Positions 44,966-53,525 of a DNA stretch of 64,000 nt are shown here, piece by piece. The stretch lies in NCBI RefSeq assembly GCF_001983165.1, contig NZ_MNPU01000023.1:1-64000 (forward strand), given 5' to 3'. How positions within the stretch are numbered: position 1 is the first letter of the stretch; each line of letters starts with the position of its first letter. The notes beneath the pieces are model-generated. The model was not told the origin of the DNA. It ran no database searches and was given only the letters and a program-made list of their open reading frames with translations. This DNA comes from Pseudomonas gessardii. Lineage in GTDB: Bacteria > Pseudomonadota > Gammaproteobacteria > Pseudomonadales > Pseudomonadaceae. The translations under genes and the position numbers were made by a program.

Positions 44966-45467
44966 AACCAGCCGTTTCGGACGTCTGGGTTGGCTCGTAT
45001 TGAGCTTGCTGGTCCTGGTCATCGACCAGGTCAGCAAGGCTCACTTCGAGGGCACCCTGGAAATGTTCCAGCAGATCGTGGTGATTCCTGACTACTTCAG
45101 CTGGACCCTGGCCTATAACACCGGCGCCGCCTTCAGCTTCCTGGCTGACAGCGGCGGTTGGCAGCGCTGGCTGTTCGCCCTGATCGCCGTGGTGGTCAGT
45201 GCGGTGCTGGTGGTCTGGCTCAAGCGCCTGGGGCGCAATGACACTTGGCTGGCTATCGCCCTGGCCCTGGTGCTGGGCGGCGCGCTGGGTAACCTGTATG
45301 ACCGCATTGCCCTGGGCCATGTGATCGACTTTATTCTGGTGCATTGGCAGAACCGCTGGTACTTCCCGGCGTTCAACTTTGCCGACAGCGCCATCTGCGT
45401 TGGCGCAATCATGCTGGCGCTGGATATGTTCAAGGGTAACAAGCCCGGAGAAGCCGTAAATGACTGA
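44958..45467 (+). CDS. lspA: lipoprotein signal peptidase II
   Basis: The 169-aa membrane aspartyl protease cleaves prolipoproteins after diacylglyceryl transfer. Four hydrophobic helices are evident. The catalytic aspartates lie in GNLYDRIALGHVIDF and FNFADSAICVG, and the first-helix LVIDQVSK is conserved. The ATG at 44958 overlaps the ileS stop (ATGCCTAA), indicating translational coupling. The gene end overlaps fkpB by 8 nt. Confidence 0.97.
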   Translation: MPKTSRFGRLGWLVLSLLVLVIDQVSKAHFEGTLEMFQQIVVIPDYFSWTLAYNTGAAFSFLADSGGWQRWLFALIAVVVSAVLVVWLKRLGRNDTWLAIALALVLGGALGNLYDRIALGHVIDFILVHWQNRWYFPAFNFADSAICVGAIMLALDMFKGNKPGEAVND

Positions 45468-45912
45468 ACAAGTATTGGCCGAACAGCGCATTGGCCAGAA
45501 CACGGAAGTCACCTTGCATTTTGCATTGCGCCTGGAGAACGGCGACACGGTCGACAGCACGTTCGACAAGGCCCCGGCGACCTTCAAGGTCGGCGACGGT
45601 AACCTGCTGCCGGGTTTTGAGGCCGCCTTGTTCGGTTTCAAGGCCGGCGACAAGCGCAATTTGCAGATCCCGCCGGAAAACGCCTTTGGCCAGCCCAACC
45701 CGCAAAACGTACAGATCATCCCGCGTTCGCAGTTCCAGGACATGGAACTGTCGGAAGGCTTGCTGGTGATCTTCAACGATGCGGCGAATACCGAACTGCC
45801 TGGCGTGGTCAAAACCTTCGATGACACTCAGGTGACCATCGACTTCAACCACCCGTTGGCCGGTAAGACCTTGACCTTTGATGTTGAAATCATCGACGTT
45901 AAAGCGCTCTAA
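45460..45912 (+). CDS. fkpB: FKBP-type peptidyl-prolyl isomerase FkpB/SlpA
   Basis: The 150-aa SlpA-type FKBP has an inserted IF domain: TEVTLHFALRLENGDTVDST, GNLLPGFEAALFG and AFGQPNPQNVQIIPRSQF. The fold's end, KTLTFDVEIIDV, is conserved. Such proteins combine prolyl isomerase and chaperone activity. It overlaps lspA and precedes ispH, though a REPIN separates them. Confidence 0.95.
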   Translation: MTEQVLAEQRIGQNTEVTLHFALRLENGDTVDSTFDKAPATFKVGDGNLLPGFEAALFGFKAGDKRNLQIPPENAFGQPNPQNVQIIPRSQFQDMELSEGLLVIFNDAANTELPGVVKTFDDTQVTIDFNHPLAGKTLTFDVEIIDVKAL

Positions 45913-45929
45913 CTGACGAAACCGGTTCC

Positions 45930-46016
45930 TGTAGGAGCCGGCTTGCCTGCGATAGCATCGCCTTGGAGCAACGGGTACACCGAGGCGGCGTTATCGCAGG
46001 CAAGCCAGCTCCCACA
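45930..46016. repeat. REPIN inside the ileS-ispH operon
   Basis: TGTAGGAGCCGGCTTGCCTG at the left and its near-complement ending AGCTCCCACA at the right form an inverted pair between fkpB and ispH. The operon would be transcribed through it. Confidence 0.85.
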
Positions 46017-46033
46017 AAGACACGAGGCACAGC

Positions 46034-46981
46034 ATGCAAATCAAACTCGCCAACCCCCGTGGCTTCTGCGCCGGCGTGGACAGGGCGATCGAAATCGTCA
46101 ATCGCGCCCTGGAAGTCTTCGGGCCGCCGATCTACGTGCGCCATGAAGTGGTCCACAACAAGTTCGTGGTCGAAGACTTGCGGGCCCGTGGTGCTATTTT
46201 TGTCGAAGAACTGGATCAGGTGCCGGATGACGTCATCGTCATCTTCAGCGCCCATGGCGTTTCCCAGGCCGTGCGCACCGAGGCGGCAGGCCGTGGCCTG
46301 AAAGTATTCGATGCGACCTGCCCGCTGGTGACCAAGGTGCATATCGAAGTGGCGCGCTACAGCCGCGACGGCCGCGAGTGCATCCTGATCGGCCACGCCG
46401 GTCACCCCGAAGTCGAGGGCACCATGGGTCAGTACGACGCCAGCAATGGCGGCGCGATCTACCTGGTGGAAGATGAAAAAGACGTCGCCGAGTTGCAAGT
46501 GCATAACCCTGAAAAGTTGGCATTCGTGACCCAGACCACTTTGTCGATGGATGACACCAGTCGCGTCATCGACGCCCTGCGTACCCGTTTCCCCGTCATT
46601 GGTGGGCCGCGCAAGGACGACATCTGCTACGCCACGCAAAACCGCCAGGATGCCGTCAAGCAACTGGCCGACGAGTGCGATGTGGTGCTGGTAGTGGGTA
46701 GCCCCAACAGCTCCAACTCCAACCGTCTGCGCGAACTGGCCGAACGCATGGCCACCCCGGCGTACCTGATCGACGGCGCCGAAGACTTGCAGCGCAGTTG
46801 GTTCGACGGTGTCGAGCGCATCGGCATCACGGCGGGTGCCTCGGCGCCGGAAGTCCTGGTGCGTGGGGTGATCCAGCAATTGCAGGCGTGGGGCGCGACA
46901 GGCGCCGACGAGTTGGCGGGGCGTGAAGAAAACATCACTTTCTCCATGCCCAAGGAGTTGCGGGTTCGCTCGCTGCTCTGA
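46034..46981 (+). CDS. ispH: 4-hydroxy-3-methylbut-2-enyl diphosphate reductase
   Basis: The 315-aa Fe-S enzyme makes IPP and DMAPP in the last step of the MEP pathway. The three cluster cysteines lie in NPRGFCAGVDRAI (Cys13 region), FDATCPLVTK and DDICYATQNRQ; the substrate-binding SPNSSNSNRL is present. The last 47 nt overlap the 3' end of the convergent fimT-like gene. Confidence 0.97.
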   Translation: MQIKLANPRGFCAGVDRAIEIVNRALEVFGPPIYVRHEVVHNKFVVEDLRARGAIFVEELDQVPDDVIVIFSAHGVSQAVRTEAAGRGLKVFDATCPLVTKVHIEVARYSRDGRECILIGHAGHPEVEGTMGQYDASNGGAIYLVEDEKDVAELQVHNPEKLAFVTQTTLSMDDTSRVIDALRTRFPVIGGPRKDDICYATQNRQDAVKQLADECDVVLVVGSPNSSNSNRLRELAERMATPAYLIDGAEDLQRSWFDGVERIGITAGASAPEVLVRGVIQQLQAWGATGADELAGREENITFSMPKELRVRSLL

Positions 46982-47513
46982 GTCCCAGTTCGTCGTACCC
47001 GCGGCACAAGGCCTGCTCGGCCTTGTCGCTGCGCAGGCTGATCCGACCGGTGGGCGCCAGCACCACTTGATGCAGGCTCAGCGGCTGGTCCGTTGAGCAC
47101 ACATGCACGGTGCCGGCGCGAAACCCTCCCGCAGACAGCAGGGGTTCGCCCAACCCACTGAAGCGAATCTGCGTGCGCACCGGAGTATTGCCCACGATGG
47201 GAACCCGCCCATTGTCCTGGCGCTCCAGCAGTACCGGGTTGTCGTCGTCCAGATGGCCGCGCCCATTCATGTCTACCACCACCCTCCAGCCTCGGCTCCA
47301 GTCATCCTCCAGGGCATGGATGATCACCGTTCGATTGCGCGCAATGGCCTGGGTGCGGGCGTAGCGCAGGCCGGACGCCAATGTCTGCGCCGCGTTCAGT
47401 CGCATGTGGGAGTCCAGCAGGTTCTTGAAGCCGGGCACCGCCAATTGCGCCAGGATGCCGCTGACGAGCAAGCCGAGCAGCAATTCGATCAATGTGAAAC
47501 CGTGTTGTTTCAT
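46935..47513 (-). CDS. fimT: GspH/FimT-family minor pseudopilin
   Basis: The 192-aa protein begins MKQHG-FTLIELLLGLLVSG, a class III prepilin leader with Glu5, so PilD would cleave after Gly5. A GspH-type domain follows (TLASGLRYARTQAIARNRTVI). It primes or adapts type IV pilus assembly. It is divergent from the pilV-pilW-pilX-pilE set, and its 3' end overlaps ispH by 47 nt. Assignment as FimT or FimU is not certain. Confidence 0.85.
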   Translation of the reverse strand: MKQHGFTLIELLLGLLVSGILAQLAVPGFKNLLDSHMRLNAAQTLASGLRYARTQAIARNRTVIIHALEDDWSRGWRVVVDMNGRGHLDDDNPVLLERQDNGRVPIVGNTPVRTQIRFSGLGEPLLSAGGFRAGTVHVCSTDQPLSLHQVVLAPTGRISLRSDKAEQALCRGYDELGLRAASEPATPWAWRK

Positions 47514-47710
47514 ACCTTGTCCCTCCGTGGACAGTTCATTCGACTGTGGCAGTACTAGTTATAGCGGCGGTCTACGCCCGTGCAGTGATGGCCTTTCTGT
47601 CCAAAGTATTTCCCTTTATTCCGAGGGGCAGCGCGGCTGCGGGAGCGGCGCTAGTCTTGGGTAACGCACGGCTCTCTCGGCCGTTTTGATGACCCTGGAC
47701 AAGGATGACG

Positions 47711-48202
47711 ATGGTTATGCGAGCTTGCTCGGCAACGTCTTGTACACCCCCTCCAACTGACCGGCAGGTTGGCATGAGCCTGGTCGAAGTGCTGGTCTCG
47801 CTGTTGATTCTCGGGGTTGGCCTGTTGGGGGCCGGGCTGATCCAGTTGAATGCGCTCAAGTACACCGACAGTGCCAGGATGATCAGCCAGGCGAGCTTCA
47901 TCGCCTACGACATGCTCGACCGGATCCGCGCCAACTTCGGTGCCGACTACGCCTGGCAGAGCGGCGATGTGGCGCCCGCCACCAGTATGGCCGCGAGTGT
48001 CCGGGACCTGGATCTGCTCGACTTCGAGGCCAATATCAGCCAACTGGCCGGCGATACCGCCAAAGGTTCGATTGCGCTCGACCAGCGCGAGGTAACCATC
48101 AGCATCAGCTGGGATGATTCGCGTGTAGCCAATGCTGGCAATACCCGTGAAACATTCACCCTGACCAGTCGCGTCGCCGTTGACCCGAGGCCGGCACGAT
48201 GA
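47711..48202 (+). CDS. pilV: type IV pilus minor pilin PilV
   Basis: The 163-aa minor pilin has a leader ending RQVG-MSLVEVLVSLLILG with Glu5. Cleavage after Gly would leave a 24-residue hydrophobic helix. The family traits LIQLNALKYTDSARMISQA and YDMLDRIRAN are present. The start is ambiguous: ATGs at 47705, 47711 and 47717 are in frame, and AAGGA at 47701 best serves 47711. It overlaps pilW by 4 nt. Confidence 0.85.
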   Translation: MVMRACSATSCTPPPTDRQVGMSLVEVLVSLLILGVGLLGAGLIQLNALKYTDSARMISQASFIAYDMLDRIRANFGADYAWQSGDVAPATSMAASVRDLDLLDFEANISQLAGDTAKGSIALDQREVTISISWDDSRVANAGNTRETFTLTSRVAVDPRPAR

Positions 48203-48906
48203 GGCGCTCCTGTGCGGGGTTTGGTCTGGTCGAAGCCTTGCTGGCGGCGACCTTGGGGTTGATCGTGGTCCTGGCGGCGGTCCAGGTGATGCTGGCCGCC
48301 CGCAGCACCGCTGCCAGCCAGCACGCGTCGGCGTTATTGCAGGACGATGGGCGCTTTGTCCTGGGCAAGATGATTCAGGAGATTCGCCTGGCGGGGATGT
48401 TTGGTTGCCTGTCCCTGCCTTTGATTGCCCAGGCGCCTGCTGACTTTTCCAGGCCGGTCAGCGTGGTGGTCAATGGTGCCTCGACCAGCCTGACGTTGGT
48501 CACCGGTGATGTCGGTGAGCAGGGCAGTCGTCCAGACTGGACGGTGCTCAGTAACTGTGTCGACAGCGCCCAGGCCTATTCGGGGGTGCCGCCCAGGCCT
48601 GGGCCCGGGCAGATCGCTTTTCCCGTGCGCAAACTGACCTACACCTTTGAGTCCGGGCAGGTGAAGCTCAGTACTCCGGCAACGCCGGCCAAGGCGGTGC
48701 TGGTGGATAACGTAGGGGCGTTCGAGTTGAGCTTCGGGGTGGCCAGCCGGCCTGGGTCCAATGTCGTGGCCCGGTATGAGGGCCACCCCGGCGATGAGTC
48801 GCTGATCCGCAGTGTGCGTGTGGCGTTGACACTTCGCGACCCGGCGGGGCGTGTGCGGGACCAGGTCTACAGCGCTGTCGCCGCCGTGCGTAATCGCCTT
48901 GAATAG
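48199..48906 (+). CDS. pilW: type IV pilus minor pilin PilW
   Basis: The 235-aa protein has a prepilin leader (MRRSCAG-FGLVEALLAATLG) with Glu5 and the PilW pattern: DDGRFVLGKMIQEIRLAGMFGC and a long beta-rich C-terminal domain. It overlaps pilV (ATGA) and is followed 10 bp later by pilX. Minor pilins form the tip complex that initiates pilus polymerisation. Confidence 0.87.
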   Translation: MRRSCAGFGLVEALLAATLGLIVVLAAVQVMLAARSTAASQHASALLQDDGRFVLGKMIQEIRLAGMFGCLSLPLIAQAPADFSRPVSVVVNGASTSLTLVTGDVGEQGSRPDWTVLSNCVDSAQAYSGVPPRPGPGQIAFPVRKLTYTFESGQVKLSTPATPAKAVLVDNVGAFELSFGVASRPGSNVVARYEGHPGDESLIRSVRVALTLRDPAGRVRDQVYSAVAAVRNRLE

Positions 48907-48916
48907 CGAGTGCCGG

Positions 48917-49438
48917 ATGCCGGCCCCCAGGCAGCGCGGCATGGTGCTGCTGATCAGCCTGGTAGTGCTGCTGTTGTTGACGGTTCTCGGGCTGTCATCA
49001 ATGCAGGGGGCGACGTCGCAGGAACAGCTCGCCGGCAGCCTCTGGCATCGCAACCAATCGTTTCAGGCTGCCGAAAGCGGGCTCAGGCGTGGTGAGTCGG
49101 CTGTACAGGTGCATGGGTTTGGTTTGCCGTCCTGTCAGTCATGGGTTACCTGCGCACCGCCAAACGAGGCGTATGTCATCAGCCGACCGGGTGTCGATCC
49201 GGTCTCGGCTGTCACTTGGGTCGGCATGCAGGCGGGCTTCTACGGCATTCAAAACCTGGGAGTCGGTAGCGGGTTGGCCCATTTGCCGCCCGACACCCCG
49301 GCGACCTTGTATCGGGTCACAGCAGTGGGGATCAGCGGCCAGTCGCGCACCGTTCTGGAGAGCGTCTATGCGCGGGTAGCCCCGGATGCTGAGGCCGATG
49401 AGCGATTTCGACGAATCCTGTGGCGACAACTTCAGTAG
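48917..49438 (+). CDS. pilX: type IV pilus minor pilin PilX
   Basis: The 173-aa protein starts MPAPRQRG-MVLLISLVVLLLLTVLG. The leader lacks Glu5, as often seen in PilX/GspK-like pilins. It shows the PilX signature SSMQGATSQEQLAGSLWHRN and QAAESGLRRGE. The ATG at 48917 follows the pilW stop by 10 bp; the frame is open further upstream inside pilW. Confidence 0.85.
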   Translation: MPAPRQRGMVLLISLVVLLLLTVLGLSSMQGATSQEQLAGSLWHRNQSFQAAESGLRRGESAVQVHGFGLPSCQSWVTCAPPNEAYVISRPGVDPVSAVTWVGMQAGFYGIQNLGVGSGLAHLPPDTPATLYRVTAVGISGQSRTVLESVYARVAPDAEADERFRRILWRQLQ

Positions 49439-49450
49439 GTGGGCATCACG

Positions 49451-49849
49451 ATGAGTGGCAACAGCAAAGGGTTCACCCTGATCGAGTTACTGATCGCGCT
49501 GGCGATCATTGGCACCTTGGCCGCAGTGATTTATCCGGGGTACACCGCCCATGTGAAAAAGGCTTACCGCACAGAAATCGTCGGGCTGCTCATGGAGCAA
49601 GCCCAGCACCTGGAGCGCTATTACGTGAGAAACGGCACTTTTATTGATGCGGGCGGCATCAGCAGCGGCAATGATCGCTATAGAATCACGGTGACGCTGA
49701 ACCCGCAGGATTTCACCCTGACCGCGACGCCTTTTGCCGCTGCGATGTTGGGCGATCCTTGTGGTGAGTTCAGTTTGACCAGCACTGGCGCACGGGCCAA
49801 TCCCGGCGCAGCACCCGGCATCACACGTCAGGAGTGCTGGGGGCGATGA
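49451..49849 (+). CDS. pilE: type IV minor pilin PilE
   Basis: The 132-aa pilin begins MSGNSKG-FTLIELLIALAIIG with Glu5. A PilE-type globular domain follows, with YPGYTAHVKKAYRTEIVG and a C-terminal disulfide pair (GDPCGEF, QECWGR). A GTG four codons upstream is an alternative start. In P. aeruginosa pilY1 and pilY2 separate pilX and pilE; here pilE directly follows pilX. Confidence 0.85.
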   Translation: MSGNSKGFTLIELLIALAIIGTLAAVIYPGYTAHVKKAYRTEIVGLLMEQAQHLERYYVRNGTFIDAGGISSGNDRYRITVTLNPQDFTLTATPFAAAMLGDPCGEFSLTSTGARANPGAAPGITRQECWGR

Positions 49850-49908
49850 GGCGGGTGGGCGACGGGGTGCCTGGGGCACTCCTTTCTTTTTATGGGCTGG
49901 ATCGAACA

Positions 49909-51009
49909 ATGACCAAGCAACAGCAAGTCGTGGTTGTGGGTGGTGGTGTTATCGGGCTGTTGACGGCATTCAACCTGGCAACCCAGGGGCAGGCAGTGGT
50001 CGTGCTTGACCGTTCGTCGGTCGGTCAGGAGTCTTCCTGGGCCGGTGGTGGGATCGTGTCGCCGCTATACCCATGGCGCTACAGCCCGGCTGTCACGGCA
50101 TTGGCCCATTGGTCCCAGGATTTTTACCCGCAACTGGCCCAGCGCCTGTTTGCCGCCACTGGCGTGGACCCGGAGGTGCATACCACCGGCCTCTATTGGC
50201 TGGACCTCGACGACGAGGCCGATGCCCTGGCCTGGGCTGCTCGGGAGGAGCGGCCATTGAGCAAGGTGGATGTCTCGGCCGCCCGTGACGCGGTTCCGGT
50301 ATTGGGGCCGGGGTTTGCACAGGCCATTTATATGGCGGACGTGGCCAATGTGCGCAATCCGCGCCTGGTCAAATCCCTCAAGGCGGCGTTGTTGGCGTTA
50401 CCTGGCGTGACCCTGCATGAGCATTGCGCAGTAGAGGGGTTTATCCAGGAGGGCGGCAGCATTGTCGGGGTCAATACCGCGCAGGGTGAGGTGCGGGGTG
50501 ATGAGGTGGTGCTCGCGGCCGGTGCCTGGAGTGGCGAGTTGCTCGCCAGCCTGGGGCTGACGCTGCCGGTGGAGCCGGTCAAGGGCCAGATGATTTTGTA
50601 CAAGTGCGCCTCGGACTTTCTGTCCTGCATGGTTCTGGCGAAGGGGCGTTATGCGATCCCGCGCCGGGACGGGCATATCCTGATTGGCAGCACGCTGGAG
50701 CATGAAGGCTTCGACAAGACCCCGACCGAGTCGGCCCTGGACAGCCTCAAGGCCTCGGCTGTGGAGCTGATTCCGGCCCTGGCGGATGCCGAGGTGGTGG
50801 GGCATTGGGCCGGTTTGCGGCCTGGTTCGCCGGAGGGCATCCCCTATATCGGCAAGGTGCCAGAGTTTGAGGGGCTGTGGCTCAACTGCGGGCATTACCG
50901 TAATGGTCTGGTATTGGCGCCGGCGTCGTGTCAGTTATTTGCTGACCTACTGCTGGGGCATGAGCCGGTGATTGACCCGGCGCCCTATGCGCCCGCTGGT
51001 CGGATATAG
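49909..51009 (+). CDS. thiO: glycine oxidase ThiO, FAD-dependent
   Basis: The 366-aa DAAO-family flavoprotein has the dinucleotide-binding motif VVVVGGGVIGLLTAFNLA at the N-terminus, EVVLAAGAWSGELL, PVEPVKGQMI and the C-terminal GLRPGSPEGIPYIG / CGHYRNGLVLAP typical of ThiO. It oxidises glycine to iminoglyoxylate for thiazole synthesis in some bacteria; a broader D-amino-acid role is possible. The ATG at 49909 gives the family start; an upstream frame overlaps pilE. Confidence 0.88.
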   Translation: MTKQQQVVVVGGGVIGLLTAFNLATQGQAVVVLDRSSVGQESSWAGGGIVSPLYPWRYSPAVTALAHWSQDFYPQLAQRLFAATGVDPEVHTTGLYWLDLDDEADALAWAAREERPLSKVDVSAARDAVPVLGPGFAQAIYMADVANVRNPRLVKSLKAALLALPGVTLHEHCAVEGFIQEGGSIVGVNTAQGEVRGDEVVLAAGAWSGELLASLGLTLPVEPVKGQMILYKCASDFLSCMVLAKGRYAIPRRDGHILIGSTLEHEGFDKTPTESALDSLKASAVELIPALADAEVVGHWAGLRPGSPEGIPYIGKVPEFEGLWLNCGHYRNGLVLAPASCQLFADLLLGHEPVIDPAPYAPAGRI

Positions 51010-51026
51010 ACCCGGCTCCTGAGTAC

Positions 51027-51260
51027 TCAGCGCTCGATAGACTTCGGCCCCTGCTCCAGATGCGCCTGGGTGCAGTACCACTCCTGGCGCTGGCTCAATG
51101 CCCGGTCCTGAGGCAGATGCACGCCGCAGTGCGCACAGCGAACCATGGGCGCAGCGCCTTGTTCGCCGGGCTGTTGCTGCGTCGAAGCGGGGCGCTTGAA
51201 CTTGCGCCAGAACCATACCGCAGCAGCAATCAGGGCAATCCAGAACAGTAAACGAACCAT
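51027..51260 (-). CDS. PP0621 family small membrane protein
   Basis: The 77-aa protein has one N-terminal transmembrane helix (MVRLLFWIALIAAAVWFW) and a small zinc-ribbon-like tail (MVRCAHCGVHLPQDRAL...YCTQAH). This is the PP0621 family layout, with function unknown. It converges on thiO. Confidence 0.88.
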   Translation of the reverse strand: MVRLLFWIALIAAAVWFWRKFKRPASTQQQPGEQGAAPMVRCAHCGVHLPQDRALSQRQEWYCTQAHLEQGPKSIER

Positions 51261-51337
51261 GGCAGGCAGCTTCTCGACAGGGAATCCGGCAGTTTAGCCA
51301 AAGGTATTGCCGGCGCACAGGGTAATAAAGTCGCGCC

Positions 51338-51367
51338 ATAAAAAAAGGAGCCCTGGGGGGCTCCTTC
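51338..51367 (-). terminator. bamD terminator
   Basis: On the minus strand AAGGAGCCC-CCCA-GGGCTCCTT is followed by a run of T residues. Confidence 0.85.
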
Positions 51368-51387
51368 TTGCGCTACCAGACGGGGCT

Positions 51388-52413
51388 TCAGTCAAAGACA
51401 CCGAACGTCATGTAGCTGAACCACGAGCGATCCTGGTTGTTGCCCAGGGCTTCGGGGGCTTCTTCCTCGATCACGTCGCCGTTCTCGTTGTGCGGCTTGA
51501 GCTCGGACGGAATGGCGTCCTTGGCGTCCTGGTACTGCTTGAGGATGTCCTGGTTGGCGCGGGTTTCGCCCGGTGGCAGCGGTGGACGGGACTCGATCAG
51601 GCCCAGGGTGTACTTGCTCAACCACGAGCGGTTGTCCGCTTCGGCAACCTGCGGCACAAACTGGCCGTCTTGCAGGCTCGGGTGGTCCGGGTAGTTGAGT
51701 TTCAGGGTTTCCAGGCTAGTAGCCGCCAGGGTATCGAGGTGCAGGCGCTGGTAAGCCTCGGTCATCACGGCCAGGCCATCACCCACGGAAGGGGTTTCCT
51801 GGAAGTTTTCCACTACATAGCGGCCACGGTTGGCGGCGGCGACATAGGCCTGGCGCGTCAGGTAGTAGTGGGCCACGTGGATTTCGTAGGAAGCCAGCAG
51901 GTTGCGCAGGTAGATCATGCGCTGCTTGGCGTCCGGGGCGTAGCGGCTGTTGGGGAAGCGGCTGGTCAGCTGGGCGAACTCGTTATAGGAGTCGCGCGCG
52001 GCACCTGGGTCACGCTTGGTCATGTCCAGCGGCAGGAAGCGCGCCAGCAGGCCAACGTCCTGGTCAAACGAGGTCAGGCCCTTGAGGTAGTAGGCGTAGT
52101 CCACGTTCGGGTGCTGCGGGTGCAGGCGGATAAAACGCTCGGCAGCGGATTTTGCAGCTTCCGGCTCGGCGTTCTTGTAGTTCGCATAGATCAGTTCGAG
52201 CTGGGCCTGGTCGGCATAGCGGCCAAACGGATAGCGCGACTCCAGGGCCTTGAGCTTGGCCGTGGCACTTGTGTAGCTATTGTTGTCCAGGTCGGCCTGA
52301 GCCTGCTGGTACAGCTCGACTTCACTGAGGTTTTCGTCGACGACGTCCTTTGTTGACGAGCAAGCAGCAGTCATGGCGAGGATGGCGATCAGCAGCAGGT
52401 GTTTCACTTGCAT
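51388..52413 (-). CDS. bamD: outer-membrane assembly lipoprotein BamD (ComL)
   Basis: The 341-aa lipoprotein starts MQVKHLLLIAILAMTAAC, with the lipobox TAAC, and continues with five TPR-like repeats (YQQAQADLDNNSYTSATAKL, LESRYPFGRYADQAQLELIY, RFPNSRYAPDAKQRM). It joins BamA in inserting outer-membrane beta-barrels. The length exceeds E. coli BamD because of a proline- and acid-rich tail typical of Pseudomonas. The start at 52413 is set by the signal peptide. It diverges from rluD, a common arrangement. Confidence 0.96.
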   Translation of the reverse strand: MQVKHLLLIAILAMTAACSSTKDVVDENLSEVELYQQAQADLDNNSYTSATAKLKALESRYPFGRYADQAQLELIYANYKNAEPEAAKSAAERFIRLHPQHPNVDYAYYLKGLTSFDQDVGLLARFLPLDMTKRDPGAARDSYNEFAQLTSRFPNSRYAPDAKQRMIYLRNLLASYEIHVAHYYLTRQAYVAAANRGRYVVENFQETPSVGDGLAVMTEAYQRLHLDTLAATSLETLKLNYPDHPSLQDGQFVPQVAEADNRSWLSKYTLGLIESRPPLPPGETRANQDILKQYQDAKDAIPSELKPHNENGDVIEEEAPEALGNNQDRSWFSYMTFGVFD

Positions 52414-52562
52414 GGCGGCTTGCGTCCCTATGACGGCCGCTGTCTTGGGCGGGGCCGTCCTGTTATGATGAGCGCCCCGATGAAAGCCTCGGGGCAAAAG
52501 ACGCCGTATTTAACCACAAGCGCGCAGCCGAAACCAAAGGCTGTGCCACGCCTAGTCTGAGC

Positions 52563-53525
52563 ATGTCCGATAAAATTGAACTTCGCGCAGAGGTGCCGTC
52601 CGAATTGGGCGGCCAACGCCTCGATCAAGTCGCCGCACAACTATTCGCTGAGCACTCGCGCTCGCGCCTTTCCGCCTGGATCAAAGACGGCCGCCTGACT
52701 GTGGATGGAGCGGTTATCCGCCCGCGAGACATAGTGCATGGCGGTTCGGTTCTTGAGCTGACTGCCGAGCAGGAAGCCCAGGGAGAATGGATCGCCCAGG
52801 ACATCGAGCTGGATATCGTCTATGAAGACGACGACATCCTGGTGATCAACAAACCCGCAGGCCTGGTGGTTCACCCGGCGGCCGGGCACGCTGATGGCAC
52901 CTTGCTCAATGCCTTGTTGCACCATGTGCCGGACATCATCAATGTCCCGCGCTGCGGCATCGTCCACCGCCTGGACAAGGACACTACCGGCCTGATGGTG
53001 GTGGCCAAGACCATCCAGGCGCAGACGCAGTTGGTCACACAATTGCAGAGCCGCAGTGTCAGCCGTATCTATGAGTGCATCGTGATTGGTGTGGTTGTAG
53101 CCGGTGGCAAAATCAATGCGCCTATCGGTCGCCACGGCCAGCAGCGCCAGCGCATGGCGGTGATGGAGGGTGGCAAGCAGGCCGTCAGCCACTACCGCGT
53201 GCTGGAGCGTTTCCGTTCCCATACCCATGTGCGGGTCAAGCTGGAAACCGGCCGTACCCACCAGATCCGGGTGCATATGGCGCATATCAACTTCCCGTTG
53301 GTCGGCGATCCGGCCTACGGTGGCCGCTTCCGTATTCCGCCGGCCGCCAGTGTGACCATGGTCGAATCGTTGAAATCGTTCCCGCGCCAGGCGCTGCATG
53401 CACGCTTCCTGGAGCTGGATCATCCGACGAGCGGTGAGCGGATGAGTTGGGAATCGCCACTGCCCGACGATTTTGTCTGGCTGCTGTCGCTGCTCAAGCA
53501 AGACCGCGAGGCCTTTGTCGGATGA
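52563..53525 (+). CDS. rluD: 23S rRNA pseudouridine synthase RluD
   Basis: The 320-aa enzyme has an N-terminal S4 domain (QRLDQVAAQLFAEHSRSRLSAWI) and the RluA-family catalytic motif HRLDKDTTGLMVVAK, whose Asp (about residue 141) is the nucleophile. GRTHQIRVHM is also present. It makes the pseudouridines of 23S helix 69. It overlaps pgeF by 4 nt. Confidence 0.96.
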   Translation: MSDKIELRAEVPSELGGQRLDQVAAQLFAEHSRSRLSAWIKDGRLTVDGAVIRPRDIVHGGSVLELTAEQEAQGEWIAQDIELDIVYEDDDILVINKPAGLVVHPAAGHADGTLLNALLHHVPDIINVPRCGIVHRLDKDTTGLMVVAKTIQAQTQLVTQLQSRSVSRIYECIVIGVVVAGGKINAPIGRHGQQRQRMAVMEGGKQAVSHYRVLERFRSHTHVRVKLETGRTHQIRVHMAHINFPLVGDPAYGGRFRIPPAASVTMVESLKSFPRQALHARFLELDHPTSGERMSWESPLPDDFVWLLSLLKQDREAFVG

